In this document: piece after piece, positions 1 through 11,707 of the stretch | Layout: each line of letters starts with the position of its first letter | Numbering within the stretch: the first letter of the stretch is position 1 | Origin: Periplaneta americana | Lineage: Eukaryota > Arthropoda > Insecta > Blattodea > Blattidae | Assembly: GCF_040183065.1 (NCBI RefSeq) | Contig: NC_091131.1 | Coordinates: forward strand, 9,576,501-9,640,500 | Direction: 5' to 3' | DNA length: 64,000 nucleotides | Notes under the pieces: model-generated | Told to the model about the DNA's origin: nothing | The model's database searches: none | The model's input: the letters and a program-made list of their open reading frames with translations, nothing else | Position numbers and translations under genes: made by a program

Positions 1-111
1 TTGGTTACATAGTTATTACATTAATATATAGATCATAAAACAACATGAAAGTAAATAATGAAAATTGGATAAGTAATGTTAGTGTGACAATAATAAACAT
101 TGGTAAGAAAT

Positions 112-114
112 AGT

Positions 115-166
<52 letters not shown>

Positions 167-178
167 GTAATAATAATA

Positions 179-226
<48 letters not shown>
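112..226. repeat. (AAT)n microsatellite
   Basis: An almost pure AAT array with two AGT interruptions. Similar arrays in this window are the 3' tails of LINE copies (about 15.05, 26.37, 33.9 and 56.25 kb), but no LINE body adjoins this one, so its origin is open. Confidence 0.95.
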
Positions 227-228
<2 letters not shown>

Positions 229-355
229 GTAATTTAGATATTTATCTGTGATATATATAACAATTAAACATTGAGAAACCTGAAACAGCTATTATTGTTA
301 ACAAGAATTTTTAGAAAAGTATCTCGTTAGCCTATTCTTAAATTGGTTTGATGTC

Positions 356-465
356 TGACATATTATACCACCTCTTTCGTCTGTCTCTTTCCTTTCCGCT
401 GTAAAGCGCTCAGGCTCTCCTGAGCTCTAAAGCGCGCGCTTGCGCCTATTGGCATCAATTGACAG
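356..465 (+). repeat. Dispersed repeat, inverted partner of 5513-5620
   Basis: About 105 bases match the reverse complement of 5513-5620 with few differences, including the shared block CTAAAGCGCGCGCTTG. I do not recognise the family. No coding potential is seen. Confidence 0.8.
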
Positions 466-1054
466 GACTGGCTTAGGACTATATCATTCGCACCCCTTTA
501 TATTTCTAATTTGTGTGTTAGTTTCACCACAATTAAAACGTCGGATTGGACAAACACACTGGATGCAACCCGTGTCAACAAGTTTAATGACTCGTGCGTT
601 AATTTGATAGCGACCTCAATCATTTTCCTATTCTGTCTCTTCCTGTTCGGGTTTTACAGACAGGCAGTGGTAATTGGCATTACACAACAGCTGTTAATCG
701 AAACGACATACCCTAAAATTGTGACATTATAGTGAGTTTAGCTGAAAAACTAATAAGGAAGTAATGCATGTGTGCATTTCACTACAAAAAGCAGCCGGCC
801 GTACAACAACGAGGCCAGTACAGGAACCTAAACAGAAACAATAAGGCAATGCACGTAATTTACAGCCTCGTAAAGTGTCAGCCCCGTCAGCGAAGCAGTA
901 ACAACAAAATATGCAAGTCGTTAAGGGCAGCTATACACGAATCGTCATCAATGGATTACTGGCTACCGTGCTAGTAGCTGGATCAGAAGGTGACCGGACT
1001 TTTTAAGGAGTTAAGTACAGCTTACAGCAGTAAAATGTTTGGAAATATTCAAAA
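466..1054. other. No gene recognised
   Basis: Two short open frames (511-732 and 768-974) have no recognisable domain and no good start context. I see no transposon ends here. Confidence 0.6.
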
Positions 1055-2383
1055 CTAGCCGTACCCGTGAGCTCCGCTGCACCCGTTAGAAATAAGTATA
1101 AAGTAATTACATAATTAAAATAGGACATTTGATCCAGGGAACATTCGTGTTTGATAGAAGGGTAAATCGTTTAATATGTTACTTAATTTAAATTGCATCC
1201 AAATAATTAAAATGCGATCATTTTGGTCCAGAGACACTCATTTGGTGCAATGACAATTCCTTTAACATGTTTCTTAATTTTTATTACATGCATCCATAGT
1301 TTAATGAAGCTTGACATCATTTAGATTTAATGTGTATACTTTATTGTACTTGCTATATGTTTCCATTGAATTATGGTAATAACTTAATTTTAACCCTTGT
1401 TTTCTACGTATTCAATAAATGGCGCTTGGCCCACTATGGTTCTGAACCCTTCAAATAACTTAAATGATGTTATATTATATTGTATCATATTGTATTATAT
1501 TGTATTGTGTTGTGTTGTGTTGTGTTGTGTTGTGTTGTGTTGTGTTGTATTGTATTGTAATGTATTATATTATATTATATTATATTATATTATATTATAT
1601 TATATTATATTATATTATATTATATTATATTATATTATATTAGATTACATTATATATATTATGTCAGAAGTTACTGTAATAACATTATAGCATTATGTCC
1701 ATCTAGGGAAACTACACTTTCCAAAGATGAAATAATAATTAATTATACAAATCGGTTAATTTAGCTTGCGATATTACTTCATACCAACACAGAAACATTC
1801 TCTGTAGGCTATCTTTCATAGCTTTCGATTGTTGCTGTCCAAGGCCCCTTATAGACGAAGTCATTTGTTTTTTAATTCATTACACGGCCTTAGATGGCAG
1901 TTATTTTAATTTTAAAACTCATTTACCTCATTAAATATCAGTCCTTTCGAACTTTTTCATGGACTAAAACTTATCGGACATTATTTTAAATAAACTTTTG
2001 TAATGTAAAATTTTTCACAAAAATCAATAATAAGCGAGATATTTCGATTTATTTAATTCAAGCTCCTTATAACCCCCCTTTTAAATAAAGTATTTTGAAT
2101 GCCATATAGCCTAAAATCTAAGTTACAACGAACTTAATTTATATTCCAACTTTCATCGAAATCCGTTCAGCCATTATCGCGTGAAAAGGTAGCAAACATA
2201 CAGACAGACAGACAGACAGACAGACAGATAGATAGATAGACAGACAGACAGACATACAAAGAAAAATAAAAAAAAGCGATTTTCGGTTTCAGGGTGGTTA
2301 ATTATATATGTTAGGACCAATTATTTTTGGAAAATCGAAAATTACCAGAAAAATTTCGCCTACAGATTTGTTATTAACATAGA
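1055..2383 (-). mobile_element. Non-autonomous Helitron, family 1, copy 1
   Basis: Read on the minus strand, the element ends in CTAG next to a host T, with a GC-rich hairpin (GTGC...GCAC type) about eight bases upstream of CTAG, and its other end begins TC next to a host A. That is the Helitron signature: 5' TC, 3' hairpin plus CTRR, insertion between A and T. Two more copies lie at 44487-45535 and 54117-55569. The 5' end is mutated (ATGTTAATAAC where the others have ATACTAATAAT). No Rep/helicase frame is present, so it is non-autonomous. A GACA array near 2203-2250 and a pentanucleotide array (1466-1662) lie inside. The class assignment is inferred from the termini. Confidence 0.8.
1466..1662. 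repeat. Pentanucleotide array inside the Helitron
   Basis: TATAT/ATTGT-type 5-mers: a central GTGTT block at about 1504-1550, then about 18 copies of ATTAT. The open frame across it (Ile/Leu/Tyr/Val-rich) is an artefact of the repeat. Confidence 0.95.
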
Positions 2384-2931
2384 TGTTTTTCCTCCATTAC
2401 TGTATATTGTACAACAGTGAAAACTGATGAGTAAAACACTGTCCTCCTGCTATATATGGAAAAAATATTTTTATGCTCGACCATGCCGAAATGTAGTAAT
2501 TATACACCTGGTAGCAGTCCGTTAATGCATGTCATTAAAGTACACCTATTCATTAAAGTTCAGGTTTTCGATTATTCTCGGATATGCAATCGAAAGACAA
2601 CTAGGGAAATGTCACGGAGGCTGGAAATCCAATACTGTCGCAGAAGGTTATGTTCTGTTACTGTAATAATTAGCGTTAATTGCAAATAATATTCAAATAA
2701 ATTAAATTTGTCATCTCGTTTTTCAATTCTAAATCAATTTCCAGGTTATATAAAGACTAATGTTCTCTAGGTTATATCAAGGTCAATGATATTCGTGCCT
2801 CGGAAAAAATCAATACTTTCGCGTCTCCGCACATCTCACAATTCAGGCCATTTCCGTTCGTGACTTACATAACCATAACATGAAAACTTATGAATCATTT
2901 CAAGTTAGAAATATGGTTGAGCATAAAAAGT
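2384..2931. other. No gene recognised
   Basis: AT-rich sequence. A 77-codon open frame (2456-2689) has no recognisable domain. Confidence 0.6.
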
Positions 2932-3058
2932 CGTATGAAACTTGCCTATAATGGTAATTAAGACGCTCTTATGAAAATTATGAAACTCGCTTGCGCTCGT
3001 TTCATAAACAAACATACTTGCATCTTAATTACTACCATTATAGGCTCGTTGCATAATG
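2932..3058. mobile_element. Short inverted-repeat element (MITE-like)
   Basis: CCTATAATGGTAATTAAGA at about 2945 is mirrored by the reverse complement (TCTTAATTACTACCATTATAGG, one extra base) at about 3025-3048. The arms enclose about 60 bases with a second short inverted repeat around TTATGAAACTCGC. The outer boundary is approximate. Confidence 0.6.
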
Positions 3059-3063
3059 TACTA

Positions 3064-3531
3064 TTACGATTTAAAAAAGATATATATATATTTTTTTCCA
3101 AAATTTAAAATGGTGGCAGTTCACTGTACAGTGATGAAGGATTTCCCTCATAACTCATAAAGTTTTTAACTTTTTCAGGTTTTCTCTCTTTTATTTTATT
3201 GCTGAAACTCATCTTTATAATATCATACCATTTCAACTACATTCCTTAATAAATAATACCTTTTTCTGTTTTGTGTTAGAAGAAAATACTGATATCCGAC
3301 CATTTTATTAAGAATTTATTTTTTTATCAGACAATCTATCAAAGGTAGAGAAATGATCTTGCATCATATTGTAGATATGACATGCATAAATACACACAAA
3401 AAATTTCATCGTAAAATGTTAGATACCTTTGAATTATGAGGGAAACGGTTCATCACTGCACAATGAACTGCCACCATTTTGAATTTTGAAAAAAAAATAT
3501 ATATATATACATATTTTTTTTAAATCGTAAA
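3064..3531. mobile_element. TIR element, about 470 bp, arms about 95 bp
   Basis: The left arm (3064-3160) and right arm (3430-3531) are reverse complements over nearly 95 bases. They include TTACGATTTAAAA at the tip, an AT run, and the block AATGGTGGCAGTTCA. A TA on each side fits a TA target duplication as in Tc1/mariner-type MITEs. There is no transposase frame. Confidence 0.75.
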
Positions 3532-3655
3532 TATATTTTTTCATATAGCAGAAGGATAGTATTTTACACATACTATATTGAATATTTCCAAAATTTTACT
3601 ACTGTAAGCTGTACCTAACCCCTTAATGCAGACCCTGCAGTCTACACGGTTAATA

Positions 3656-3838
3656 AAGTATGTATGCATGTATGTATGTATGTATGTATGTATGTATGTA
3701 TGTATGTATGTATGTATGTATGTATGTATGTATGTATGTATGTATGTATGTATGTATGTATGTATGTATGTATGTATGTGGTATGTATGTATGTAATGTA
3801 TGTATGTACCTATGTATGTATTTATTTATTTATTATAT
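3656..3838. repeat. (GTAT)n microsatellite
   Basis: About 40 near-perfect GTAT units with a few slips at the 3' end, passing into TTTA units. The MYVC-repeat open frames over it are artefacts. Confidence 0.95.
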
Positions 3839-4572
3839 GTATGTACAGTATGTATTTTATGTATGTAGGCCTATATGTATATTTAAAGTCATCAAAATTA
3901 TGTACAATTGATGTATCGTTCATTAATAGTGGCCCTGTTTCATTTCTGTCTTCCAGAAGACCACTCTTAACTACATTTTACTATTAATAACTATTACTAT
4001 ATACTCCATACTATTTACAATCATTCCAGTTATTTCTCAACAAAAACCTTTCTCTTTAATCACTATTTCTTATTTATATACATATGTTTATAATTTACTT
4101 TTTTCTTCTCATTCTTTTACTATACTGGGCTTTCATTTCAAAACTTCCCAGTCTAAATACCTATTTATTTAAATTGAATTCAATTTAAACAAAAAAACAC
4201 GTCAATTTAGATATTGAAGGGGAAGTCCGAAACCAGACTTAATTACATTTTAGATTTCACCCCCCTTTCCAGCCTCCCCCCTTTAGAAATTTCAAATGGA
4301 ACCCCCTATATTTTTTTTTACTTAAATAGTTAAGAAACAAGAAATGGGAGAATGAGTAACGTTTCTGTGGATTCATACGTAAAACTGAATGTAGATTCGG
4401 AGTATGCAAATTTTAATATAGAGTGCCATTTAAAAAAAACTAGTTCACTGTCACACCCTGTTTGTCTGAATAACTGTTTCTGAACACTGGCATAATATTG
4501 TATGGTTTATCTCCAACAGTTTTTGTATGAAACGTTTTTCTTTTTTTTTTTTTTTTAATCAAAATTTAAGAA
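3839..4572. other. No gene recognised
   Basis: AT-rich sequence with homopolymer runs (T15 near 4541). No domain, TIR or tRNA-like signal was found. Confidence 0.6.
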
Positions 4573-4635
4573 TATATTATTTTAATGTACTGAAGTACAT
4601 ATGAAGTTTCCATGCAGATATTCTGCGTCATCGTA
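4573..4635 (+). repeat. Solo copy of the TIR found at 52057 and 52405
   Basis: This block, with CATGCAGATATTCTGCGTCA at its core, matches the arms of the inverted-repeat element at 52.06-52.47 kb. No second arm is visible nearby, so it looks like a solo end. Confidence 0.7.
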
Positions 4636-4650
4636 AAATTTAAGAAGTTA

Positions 4651-5069
4651 TTATAGTCCCGTCGCTCTAATTTCCGGCAGCCAATCACGTTGCAGGTCGG
4701 CTACATTTAACGTGTGCGTCTTGGGATTCGCTGATGAAGATGTGAAGCATTTCCTAAGGCTGGATAAATACTTAATATATAATCGCCCGCCATTTTGGCT
4801 CTTTCGTTGGCGTTCGCAGAAAGCACGCGAGGACGTTATTTGCCGCTCAATTAATTGCTGAATTACAGTGCGTTTGATTTATTATCATAGGAGCTACGAC
4901 ATGATAATGTCCAACGGTGTGGCAAATAGATCCCTCGTCTGGTAGCTCGGCAACGAAAGAACAAAAATGGCGAACGATACTACCTACCTAGACTTTATAA
5001 AGCCTTGACTTCCTAAGACGTAAGCAAAGAGGAGGAGTCACGCCGGGAATAACAGCGTCGCGACTATAA
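4651..5069. mobile_element. TIR element, about 420 bp
   Basis: The left end TTATAGTCCCGTCGCT is mirrored by AGCGTCGCGACTATAA at the right. Similarity extends about 30 bases to a CCGG-containing block. A second internal inverted pair (CTTTCGTTG / CAACGAAAG) is present. No target duplication is obvious and there is no coding sequence. Confidence 0.65.
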
Positions 5070-5346
5070 CAATATTGCAGCACTTATTGTTCACCTTGTA
5101 TAACTACATTATTTATGAGACAGCATGTGCAGACATTCACAACAAAAAGAATGATAATAATTAATAGACAAATTGTGGAATAACGATATGGAAAACCGTA
5201 GCATCTCGTGAAAACCCGGTTCGAATACCGACTTCGTTCAATAGCAATTCCACTTGGACTACAAGACGATAAGCTATTTGATCAGAACAAATTATGGTGC
5301 CTGAATATGCACACTTATGATGAGGCAATTTAAAGGAGAAGCAATG

Positions 5347-5500
5347 CAGGAATGTCAAAGCGCCTGTATTACGTGCTCATACTACAAGCAATACAAATCC
5401 AACACGGTTCACTTTTCAGCAAGATAAAGTACAATCGTCGCTCTTAAGGAAATGTTGTGCGGGTTCTTGGGAGCACGCAGTGCAGGCGCTTTGACATCCT
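5347..5500 (-). mobile_element. 155-bp MITE, copy 1
   Basis: Terminal inverted repeats of the form CAGGAATGTCAAAGCGCCTG flank about 110 bases. A second copy in the opposite orientation is at 23442-23597, so it is a dispersed family and not a chance palindrome. Confidence 0.8.
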
Positions 5501-5512
5501 ATTACTGCAGGC

Positions 5513-5620
5513 ATGTCAATTGATGCCCACAGGAGCAAGCGCGCGCTTTAGAGCCCAGGAGAGCCAGAGAGCTTTACAGCGGAAAGGAAAGAGACAGACG
5601 AAAGAGGTGGTATATGCCGC
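5513..5620 (-). repeat. Dispersed repeat, inverted partner of 356-465
   Basis: Reverse-complement match to 356-465 over about 105 bases, starting 12 bases after the MITE ends. The adjacency raises the possibility that both belong to one larger element. Confidence 0.8.
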
Positions 5621-7363
5621 TTGGTCGAGCTATATTCAGGGATGGCCAGCACTGATTCAATAGATAAAGGGAAGAGAACTTATTAAAACTGTATCCATGG
5701 TAATTTTTAGATTTGCCTGAGAAGTATAAGTGCATTATAACAATGTGAGTTTTAATTTTAATGCTCATTTTTCACAAGTTTGATTTTTTTTATTCGAAAG
5801 AAATATTTTCTCAACTTTTCGTATAGAAAAGTGAAATTTTCAGGTATAGGCCTATTTATTTAGTAGCCTTACAGAATGTTTTCGTAAATCTAATATACTG
5901 TATATACGTATTACTGAAGATAGTGTATTGAAAATTTTGAAAATATTCTCATGGAAATTATTTGTAAAGAAATGAATTAACAAAGCAACTACTGTTACAT
6001 CATAAGCAAAATATATGTGCCCATGTGTTGTAAAAATGTCAGCTCTATAGCTTTAGCAGATTTCGAGAAAATAATTTAATATTCTGATGATAGGAAGTTG
6101 CTCACAAATATCACCTTAAAAGCTTATGCGATAAGAGTTTTGTTATGTAATATTAGTTACACTAGAAACAAATACTGTACCTAGGTAACTTTGCTTTGTA
6201 CTGAAATATTGTTTTGATTAGTTTATTGATTACTTTTGTAAGGCTAAAGATACCATCAATATAAATTCCAACTTATCATGTCATACTCAATCCCTTTCTT
6301 TGGAATATCACTTTCTTTATGAATGATGTGTTTCATGCACTTAATAAAGTATAATTATACTACTATGGAATTTAAGTGAATATTCCTTCTTAACTCTCTA
6401 TTATGTTATTAAGATTTAAAACACAAGTGCAATATTAAGAAATCAGTGTTAGTACTTTTGTTTTACAGACAGTATAGATAATATTGAACAGAAAGAAGCC
6501 ACATAAAAATAACGACATAAAATTTCACGTTCCGTTTGAAGTTTGTGCACCACTGCTTTCTTAATCCAACAGGTTGCTTATTCATATACACAACCCTTCC
6601 TCTTTCCATACTTAGCGCTTGTTGCCCGCGCACGACGTCAAGGTCAGAAAAATGCGCTTGCTTTGATATCACTGTGTTACTGCATTATTTTGTTCCGACA
6701 TAAACGATGACGTTCATTCCAAGCCAGCGGTTCGAGGTCATCATTGCAAGTGTCGCACAATATCGCTTTAGAATGCATCATGCTCGTAATTATTAAGAAA
6801 TTTAAAAAAAGAGTCACTGTTTTCCATATTCACTGTGCAGCTTAAGCAGTAAACACGTTAAGTGGTGACGTTAACGATACGGATCTTTCCTTTGTATAGC
6901 AGCCACGTTTTTGGACGAGCGCGTCTCTTTATTAGACGCAGAGATGCTTTTCGTGTATTTTGAAACGAGCAGGGAAAATTCTCTCTTGGCTGACGCTTGC
7001 TAGCAATCCCAGTCGTACATCTTAGTGAATGTCAGAATATGCGTCATAATATGTATGTAACATATAATAATAAATTTAGCTTCCCTTATGTAAAGGTTGC
7101 CAGATTTGACAAAGCGTATTACATATAATTTGGAAACACACCTAAAAGGTGAAATGATATACATTTCAAACGATTAGGGAATCGAATATACAAAATGTCA
7201 GAAAAATTTACGCCTAATTAGCGTTTGTGCTTATTTACAGTTAAGAAAGTGGGGAAAAAAATACCATCAGATAGGTTAGAATGATTTGAATGCCATATAC
7301 CGCGAGAAAAATAATAGTACAGATTTATTGGCATTGATATCTAAACCAATCAACAGCCATCGG
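5621..7363. other. No gene recognised
   Basis: About 1.7 kb without recognisable coding sequence. The short minus-strand open frames (5574-5768 and 6463-6672) show no domain. The last part just below 7364 is probably the 3' untranslated end of the R2-like element. Confidence 0.55.
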
Positions 7364-8044
7364 TTAAGATAACTTCAAATTTCCATTATCACTCCCATAC
7401 AAGTGATTTCTCAATATCTGAACCGATCCTTTGAGGACACTAATGGCTATTTCCTTCACAATGCTGTGTGTTAGCCCCAGGTTTTTACATTTGTTGGCAA
7501 AGAAGGAGGGTATGGTACCTCGTGCTCCCACCATCAGACCTATTACATCAATGTGGGACAGGCTATATTTATCTTTATAGAACGGGATTGTTGGTTCATA
7601 GATCCGTTTCTTTTCACTGTCCACCTCATGCGGTTGATCTGCATGTGTCTCAAATCTGATGGTGGGATCGAGAATGTATGCCGAGTTGTTCTTAATGGCA
7701 ATGATATCAATTCGCCGAACACTTCCTTGTGTGGCTAGTCCCTGCACCTCTTGATGGACTGTAAACCCTACTTCCTTCAATGCCTTGGCCAGCATAGAAC
7801 GGACAGCATGGTGACGGATGTTGCGAAGGGCCTCACTATAGGGGCAGAAGCCAAGGATATGGGGAAGAGTTTCAATCTCGCTGAGACAGTGCCTACAGCG
7901 GGTATCATCCCGACTTCTACCCGGTACAGCTCGGACAGGAGCGACATAGCCTACCATTTTAAGGGCGTCTATCCATTCCGAGAGGGTTAGACCTTTGTGA
8001 TTTCTTATCCAGCTGTTTGCTGGGGGGGAACTCTTTGTTAAGAA
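7364..8044 (-). CDS. R2-type retrotransposon C-terminus: zinc knuckle and restriction-like endonuclease (5'-truncated)
   Basis: This is the last 226 codons of an R2-clade polyprotein. Counting from the Met at 7957, a CX2CX8HX4C knuckle (C21, C24, H33, C38) follows the RT thumb region and is itself followed by a PD-(D/E)XK-like endonuclease: RRID with D84, then ILDPTIRFE with D97 and E103, then a basic stretch ending KDKY near residue 130. In the family this domain nicks the target DNA to prime reverse transcription. The reading frame continues upstream of the Met (residues SWIRNHKG...) to a TGA at 8045-8047, so the RT and N-terminal domains are missing and 7957 is not a real start. The stretch has no internal stop, which suggests a young or constrained copy. 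No 28S rDNA flank is visible, so it may be a non-rDNA relative or a truncated copy. Confidence 0.82.
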   Translation of the reverse strand, partial: FLTKSSPPANSWIRNHKGLTLSEWIDALKMVGYVAPVRAVPGRSRDDTRCRHCLSEIETLPHILGFCPYSEALRNIRHHAVRSMLAKALKEVGFTVHQEVQGLATQGSVRRIDIIAIKNNSAYILDPTIRFETHADQPHEVDSEKKRIYEPTIPFYKDKYSLSHIDVIGLMVGARGTIPSFFANKCKNLGLTHSIVKEIAISVLKGSVQILRNHLYGSDNGNLKLS

Positions 8045-8335
8045 TCAGTCCTTACATAAAAATAAGTTACGTTATTTTTCGTTACAATTATTTCTTAGGC
8101 AATTTTTTTCTGAAAAAAGTTTCGCCTTTTCACTTTCTCAACATATGAAATACCAAAATAAATCACTTCGATTTTTCAACGGAAATTGAAGTTTTATTAG
8201 GCTTATTCCTTTCTTCTTTTTTTGGCGTGACATACGTCGTGGCACTGCGTATCAGTACAAAGATATTTTTTAAGCTACTGAACTTACGTACTTTGTTTAC
8301 ATTCTGTACCTACGAATCGAAACATGAAATGTATT
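8045..8335. other. No gene recognised
   Basis: AT-rich spacer between the R2-like fragment and a SINE. Confidence 0.6.
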
Positions 8336-8596
8336 TTTTTTACTTGGTTACTTAACGACGCTGTATCCACTACGAGGTTATTTAGCATCGATGGAATTGG
8401 TGATAGCGAGATGATATTTGGCGAGATGAGGCCGAGGATTCGACACAGATTACCTGACATTTGCCTTACGGTTGGGGAAAGCCTCGGAAAAAACCCAACC
8501 ATGTAATCAGCCCGAGTAGGAATCGAACCCGCGCCCAAGCGTAACTCCGGATCGGCAGACAAGCGCTTTAACCAACCGAGCTACGCCGGTGGCCAT
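8336..8596 (-). mobile_element. tRNA-derived SINE, family B, copy 1
   Basis: On the minus strand the head reads GGCGTAGCTCGGTTGGTTAA (box A-like), then GGTTCGATTCC (box B), then a shared body with GGTTTTTTCCGAGG and a 3' end near CAGCGTCGTTAAGTAACC. Other copies lie at 30780-31217 and 59933-60197. No protein is encoded. Transcription would be by RNA polymerase III from the internal promoter, and mobilisation by a LINE. Confidence 0.88.
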
Positions 8597-8656
8597 GAAA
8601 TATATTTAAGAATAACTTAAATAATTTTTAGTAAAGGAAACATAATAAGAAAAGTT

Positions 8657-8850
8657 ATTCAAAGCCGGCTATAGGCCTAAGGATATTTTTATATAAGAAG
8701 AGATTTATTGAAAATTTATTCAAAGCCAGTTCTAAGGACATTTTCATACCAGAAGAAAATTTACTGACAATTTATTCAAAGCCAGCTCTAAGGATATTTT
8801 CACATAAGAAGAAAATGTATTCAAAATTAACTCTAAGGAAGTAAGGAGTT
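8657..8850 (+). repeat. About 58-bp tandem repeat, 3.3 copies
   Basis: ATTCAAAGCC blocks start at 8657, 8718 and 8774, each followed by CTAAGGA and an ATAAGAAGA-like stretch. A fourth, partial unit starts near 8819. Confidence 0.8.
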
Positions 8851-9476
8851 AAGAGGTAGTCTGTAGTACCTCAATTAAGCTATTAACGCCCAGGCCTGCA
8901 CTATGTCTATTACTTTTGTAGTAACGCTGTATGTGGAGAAAGCATGAGCCATTTCTAATGACAGTGTCTATTATATTGCGATCTTTTGAAATATTAATAA
9001 AGGCACATTAGAATGAACTTTAGATTTTAAACCAGGCCAATTCTGTTTCTCTTACGTAAAGCACAGCCTCAACATCCCGTCTCCCCATTCCGCTCAAATG
9101 GATGTATTCTCAAATAAATTTCTCCGCTGCTAGTGAATATTACATGTTAGCAGTTCCAAGCGCTATGTCTATGAATAAATCCTACAACTCTCATTAAACC
9201 TTCCTCTCCTGTCAGCCGCATTCAAAACTGCCGTCACTGGCTTGTCTAGTGATCACGAGTCATGGAACTCATTTCAGCTCCATCCTCTTTCATAACACAA
9301 GGCTTCTTAGTCCTTCGGGTTGGCTATAATTGGTAATTTCGTGTTTAAATATTTCAGCATTTACACACGATAAGATGACTACGAAGTGACAGCAATGATA
9401 TGAACAAGCCCAAGAACTTGAAGGAAACCTTTTTCGTAGATACTAGCTGCCTAAAATTAATTAATTATTCAATTTA
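8851..9476. other. No gene recognised
   Basis: No domain, TIR or tRNA-like block was found. Confidence 0.55.
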
Positions 9477-10683
9477 TTGATTGATTAATTGATTCATTCA
9501 TTCATTGGATTGATTGATACATTCATTAATTGATTGGTTGATTGACTAATTGGTTATTTATTCACTCATTCAGTCCACACATGTGGAGTAACGGCTAGTG
9601 CGTCTGGCCGCGAAACCAGGTGGCCCAGGTTCGATTCCCGGTCGGGGCAAGTTATCTGGTTGAGGTTTTTTCCGGGGTTTTCCCTGAATTCCATATAAGC
9701 AAATGCTGGGTAACTTTCGGTGTTGGACCCCGGACTCATTTCACCGGCATTATCACCATCTCATTCAGGCGCTATATAACCCAAGATGTTGATAAAGCGT
9801 CGTAAAATAGACTACTAAAAAATTCATACATTGATTCATTCATTCATTCATTCACTCATACCTTTATTGAGTCACTCATTCATTCACTGCTTCACTCATA
9901 CATTCATTGATTCACTCATTCATTCATTGATTTACTCATCATTCATTGATTCACTCATTCATTCGTTGATTCACTCATTCATTCGTTGATTCACTCATTC
10001 ATTCATTAATTCACCCATTCATTCATTGATTTATTCATTCATTCATTCATTGATTCACTCAGTCATTCATTGATTCACTCATTCATTCATTGATTCACTC
10101 ATTCATTCATTGATTCACTCATTCATTCATTGATTTACTCATTCATTCGTTGATTCACTCATTCATTCATTGATTCACGCATTCATTCATTGATTCACGC
10201 ATTCATTCATTGATTCACGCATTCATTCATTGATTCACCCATTCATTCATTGATTCATTCATTCATTCATTCATTGATTCACTCATTCATTCATTGATTT
10301 ATTCATTCATTCATTGATTCACTCTTTCATTCGTTGATTCACTCATTAATTTATTGATTTACTCATTCATTCATTGATTCACTCATTCATTCATTGATTC
10401 ACTCATTCATTCATTGATTCACTCATTCATTCATTGATTCACTCATTCATTCATTGATTTACTCATTCATTTGATTCACTCATTCATTTATTGATTCACT
10501 CATTCATTCATTGATTAACTCATTCATTCATTGATTAACTCATTCATTCATTGATCTACTCATTCATTCATTGATTCACGCATTCATTCATTCATTCATT
10601 TATTGATTCATTCATACTTTCATGGATTGATTGATTGATTCATTCATTCATTCACTTCTTTATTCATTTACTTATTTATTTGC

Positions 10684-10714
<31 letters not shown>

Positions 10715-11707
10715 TTCTGTATTTCATCCATTTATTCATTCATTGATTCCATTCATTAATTTATTCTGTAATTCATTCATTCATTCACTTCTTTATTCAT
10801 TTACTTATTTATTTGCTTATTTATTTATTTATTCATTTATTCTGTAATTCATTCATTCATTTCTTTATTCATTTACTTATTTATTTGCTTATTTATTTAT
10901 TCATTTATTCTGTAATTCATTCATTTATTCATTCATTGATTCCATTCATTCATTTATTCATTTATTCAATAATTGATTCCATTCATTCATTTATTCTGTA
11001 ATTCATTCATTTATTTATTCATTGATTCCATTCATTCATTTATTCATTTATTCAATAATTGATTCCATTCATTCATTTATTCTGTAATTCATTCATTTAT
11101 TTATTCATTGATTCCATTCATTCATTTATTCTGGAATTCATTCATTTATTTATTCATTGATTCCATTCATTCATTTATTAATTTATTCAATAATTGATTC
11201 CATTCATTCATTTATTCTGTAATTCATTCATTTATTTATTCATTGATTCCATTCATTCATTTATTCAATAATTGATTCCATTCATTCATTTATTCTGTAA
11301 TTCATTCATTTATTTATTCATTGATTCCATTCATTCATTTATTCTGGAATTCATTCATTTATTTATTCATTGATTCCATTCATTCATTTATTCTGTAATT
11401 CATTCATTTATTTATTCATTGATTCCATTTATTCATTGATTCCGTTCATTCATTAATTCCATTCATTCATTTATTCTGTAATTCATTCATTTATTGATTT
11501 ATTCATTCATTCACTTCTTTATTCATTTACTTATTTATTTGCTTATTTATTTATTTATTCATTTATTCATTCATTGATTCATTCATTAATTTATCTTGAT
11601 GTCTATTTATTCATATATTCATGTTTGTTCGTTCATTCATTTGTTCATTTTGTACCGGTATGTACCGGTATTTGTTTATTTATTTACTTATTTATTCATT
11701 TATTTGT
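9477..11707. repeat. 2.2-kb degenerate ATTC/ATTG/ATTT tetranucleotide satellite
   Basis: Nearly all 4-mers are ATTC, ATTG, ACTC or ATTT. A higher-order unit of about 20 bases (ATTCACTCATTCATTCATTG) dominates to about 10.6 kb. A longer unit with TTATTCTGTAATTCATTCAT takes over to about 11.5 kb. The Leu/Ile/Phe/His-rich open frames at 10635-11001 are repeat artefacts. A SINE interrupts it at 9570-9818. Confidence 0.95.
9570..9818 (+). mobile_element. tRNA-derived SINE, family A, copy 1
   Basis: The head GTGGAGTAACGGCTAGTGCG (box A-like) is followed by GGTTCGATTCCCGG (box B) and a body with GAGGTTTTTTCCGGGG and AAATGCTGGGTAACTTTCGG. The end is GCGTCGTAAAATA. It is the same family as 31996-32251, 42245-42499, 47658-47905 and 55916-56165. 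It lies in the tetranucleotide satellite, so it landed after or during growth of the array. Confidence 0.9.

Noticed and set aside
511..974. Two short open frames as small genes
   Set aside because: No domain, no coding bias that I can see, and no splice or start context.
3660..3987. Cys/Tyr-rich open frames of about 100 codons
   Set aside because: They are translations of the GTAT microsatellite.
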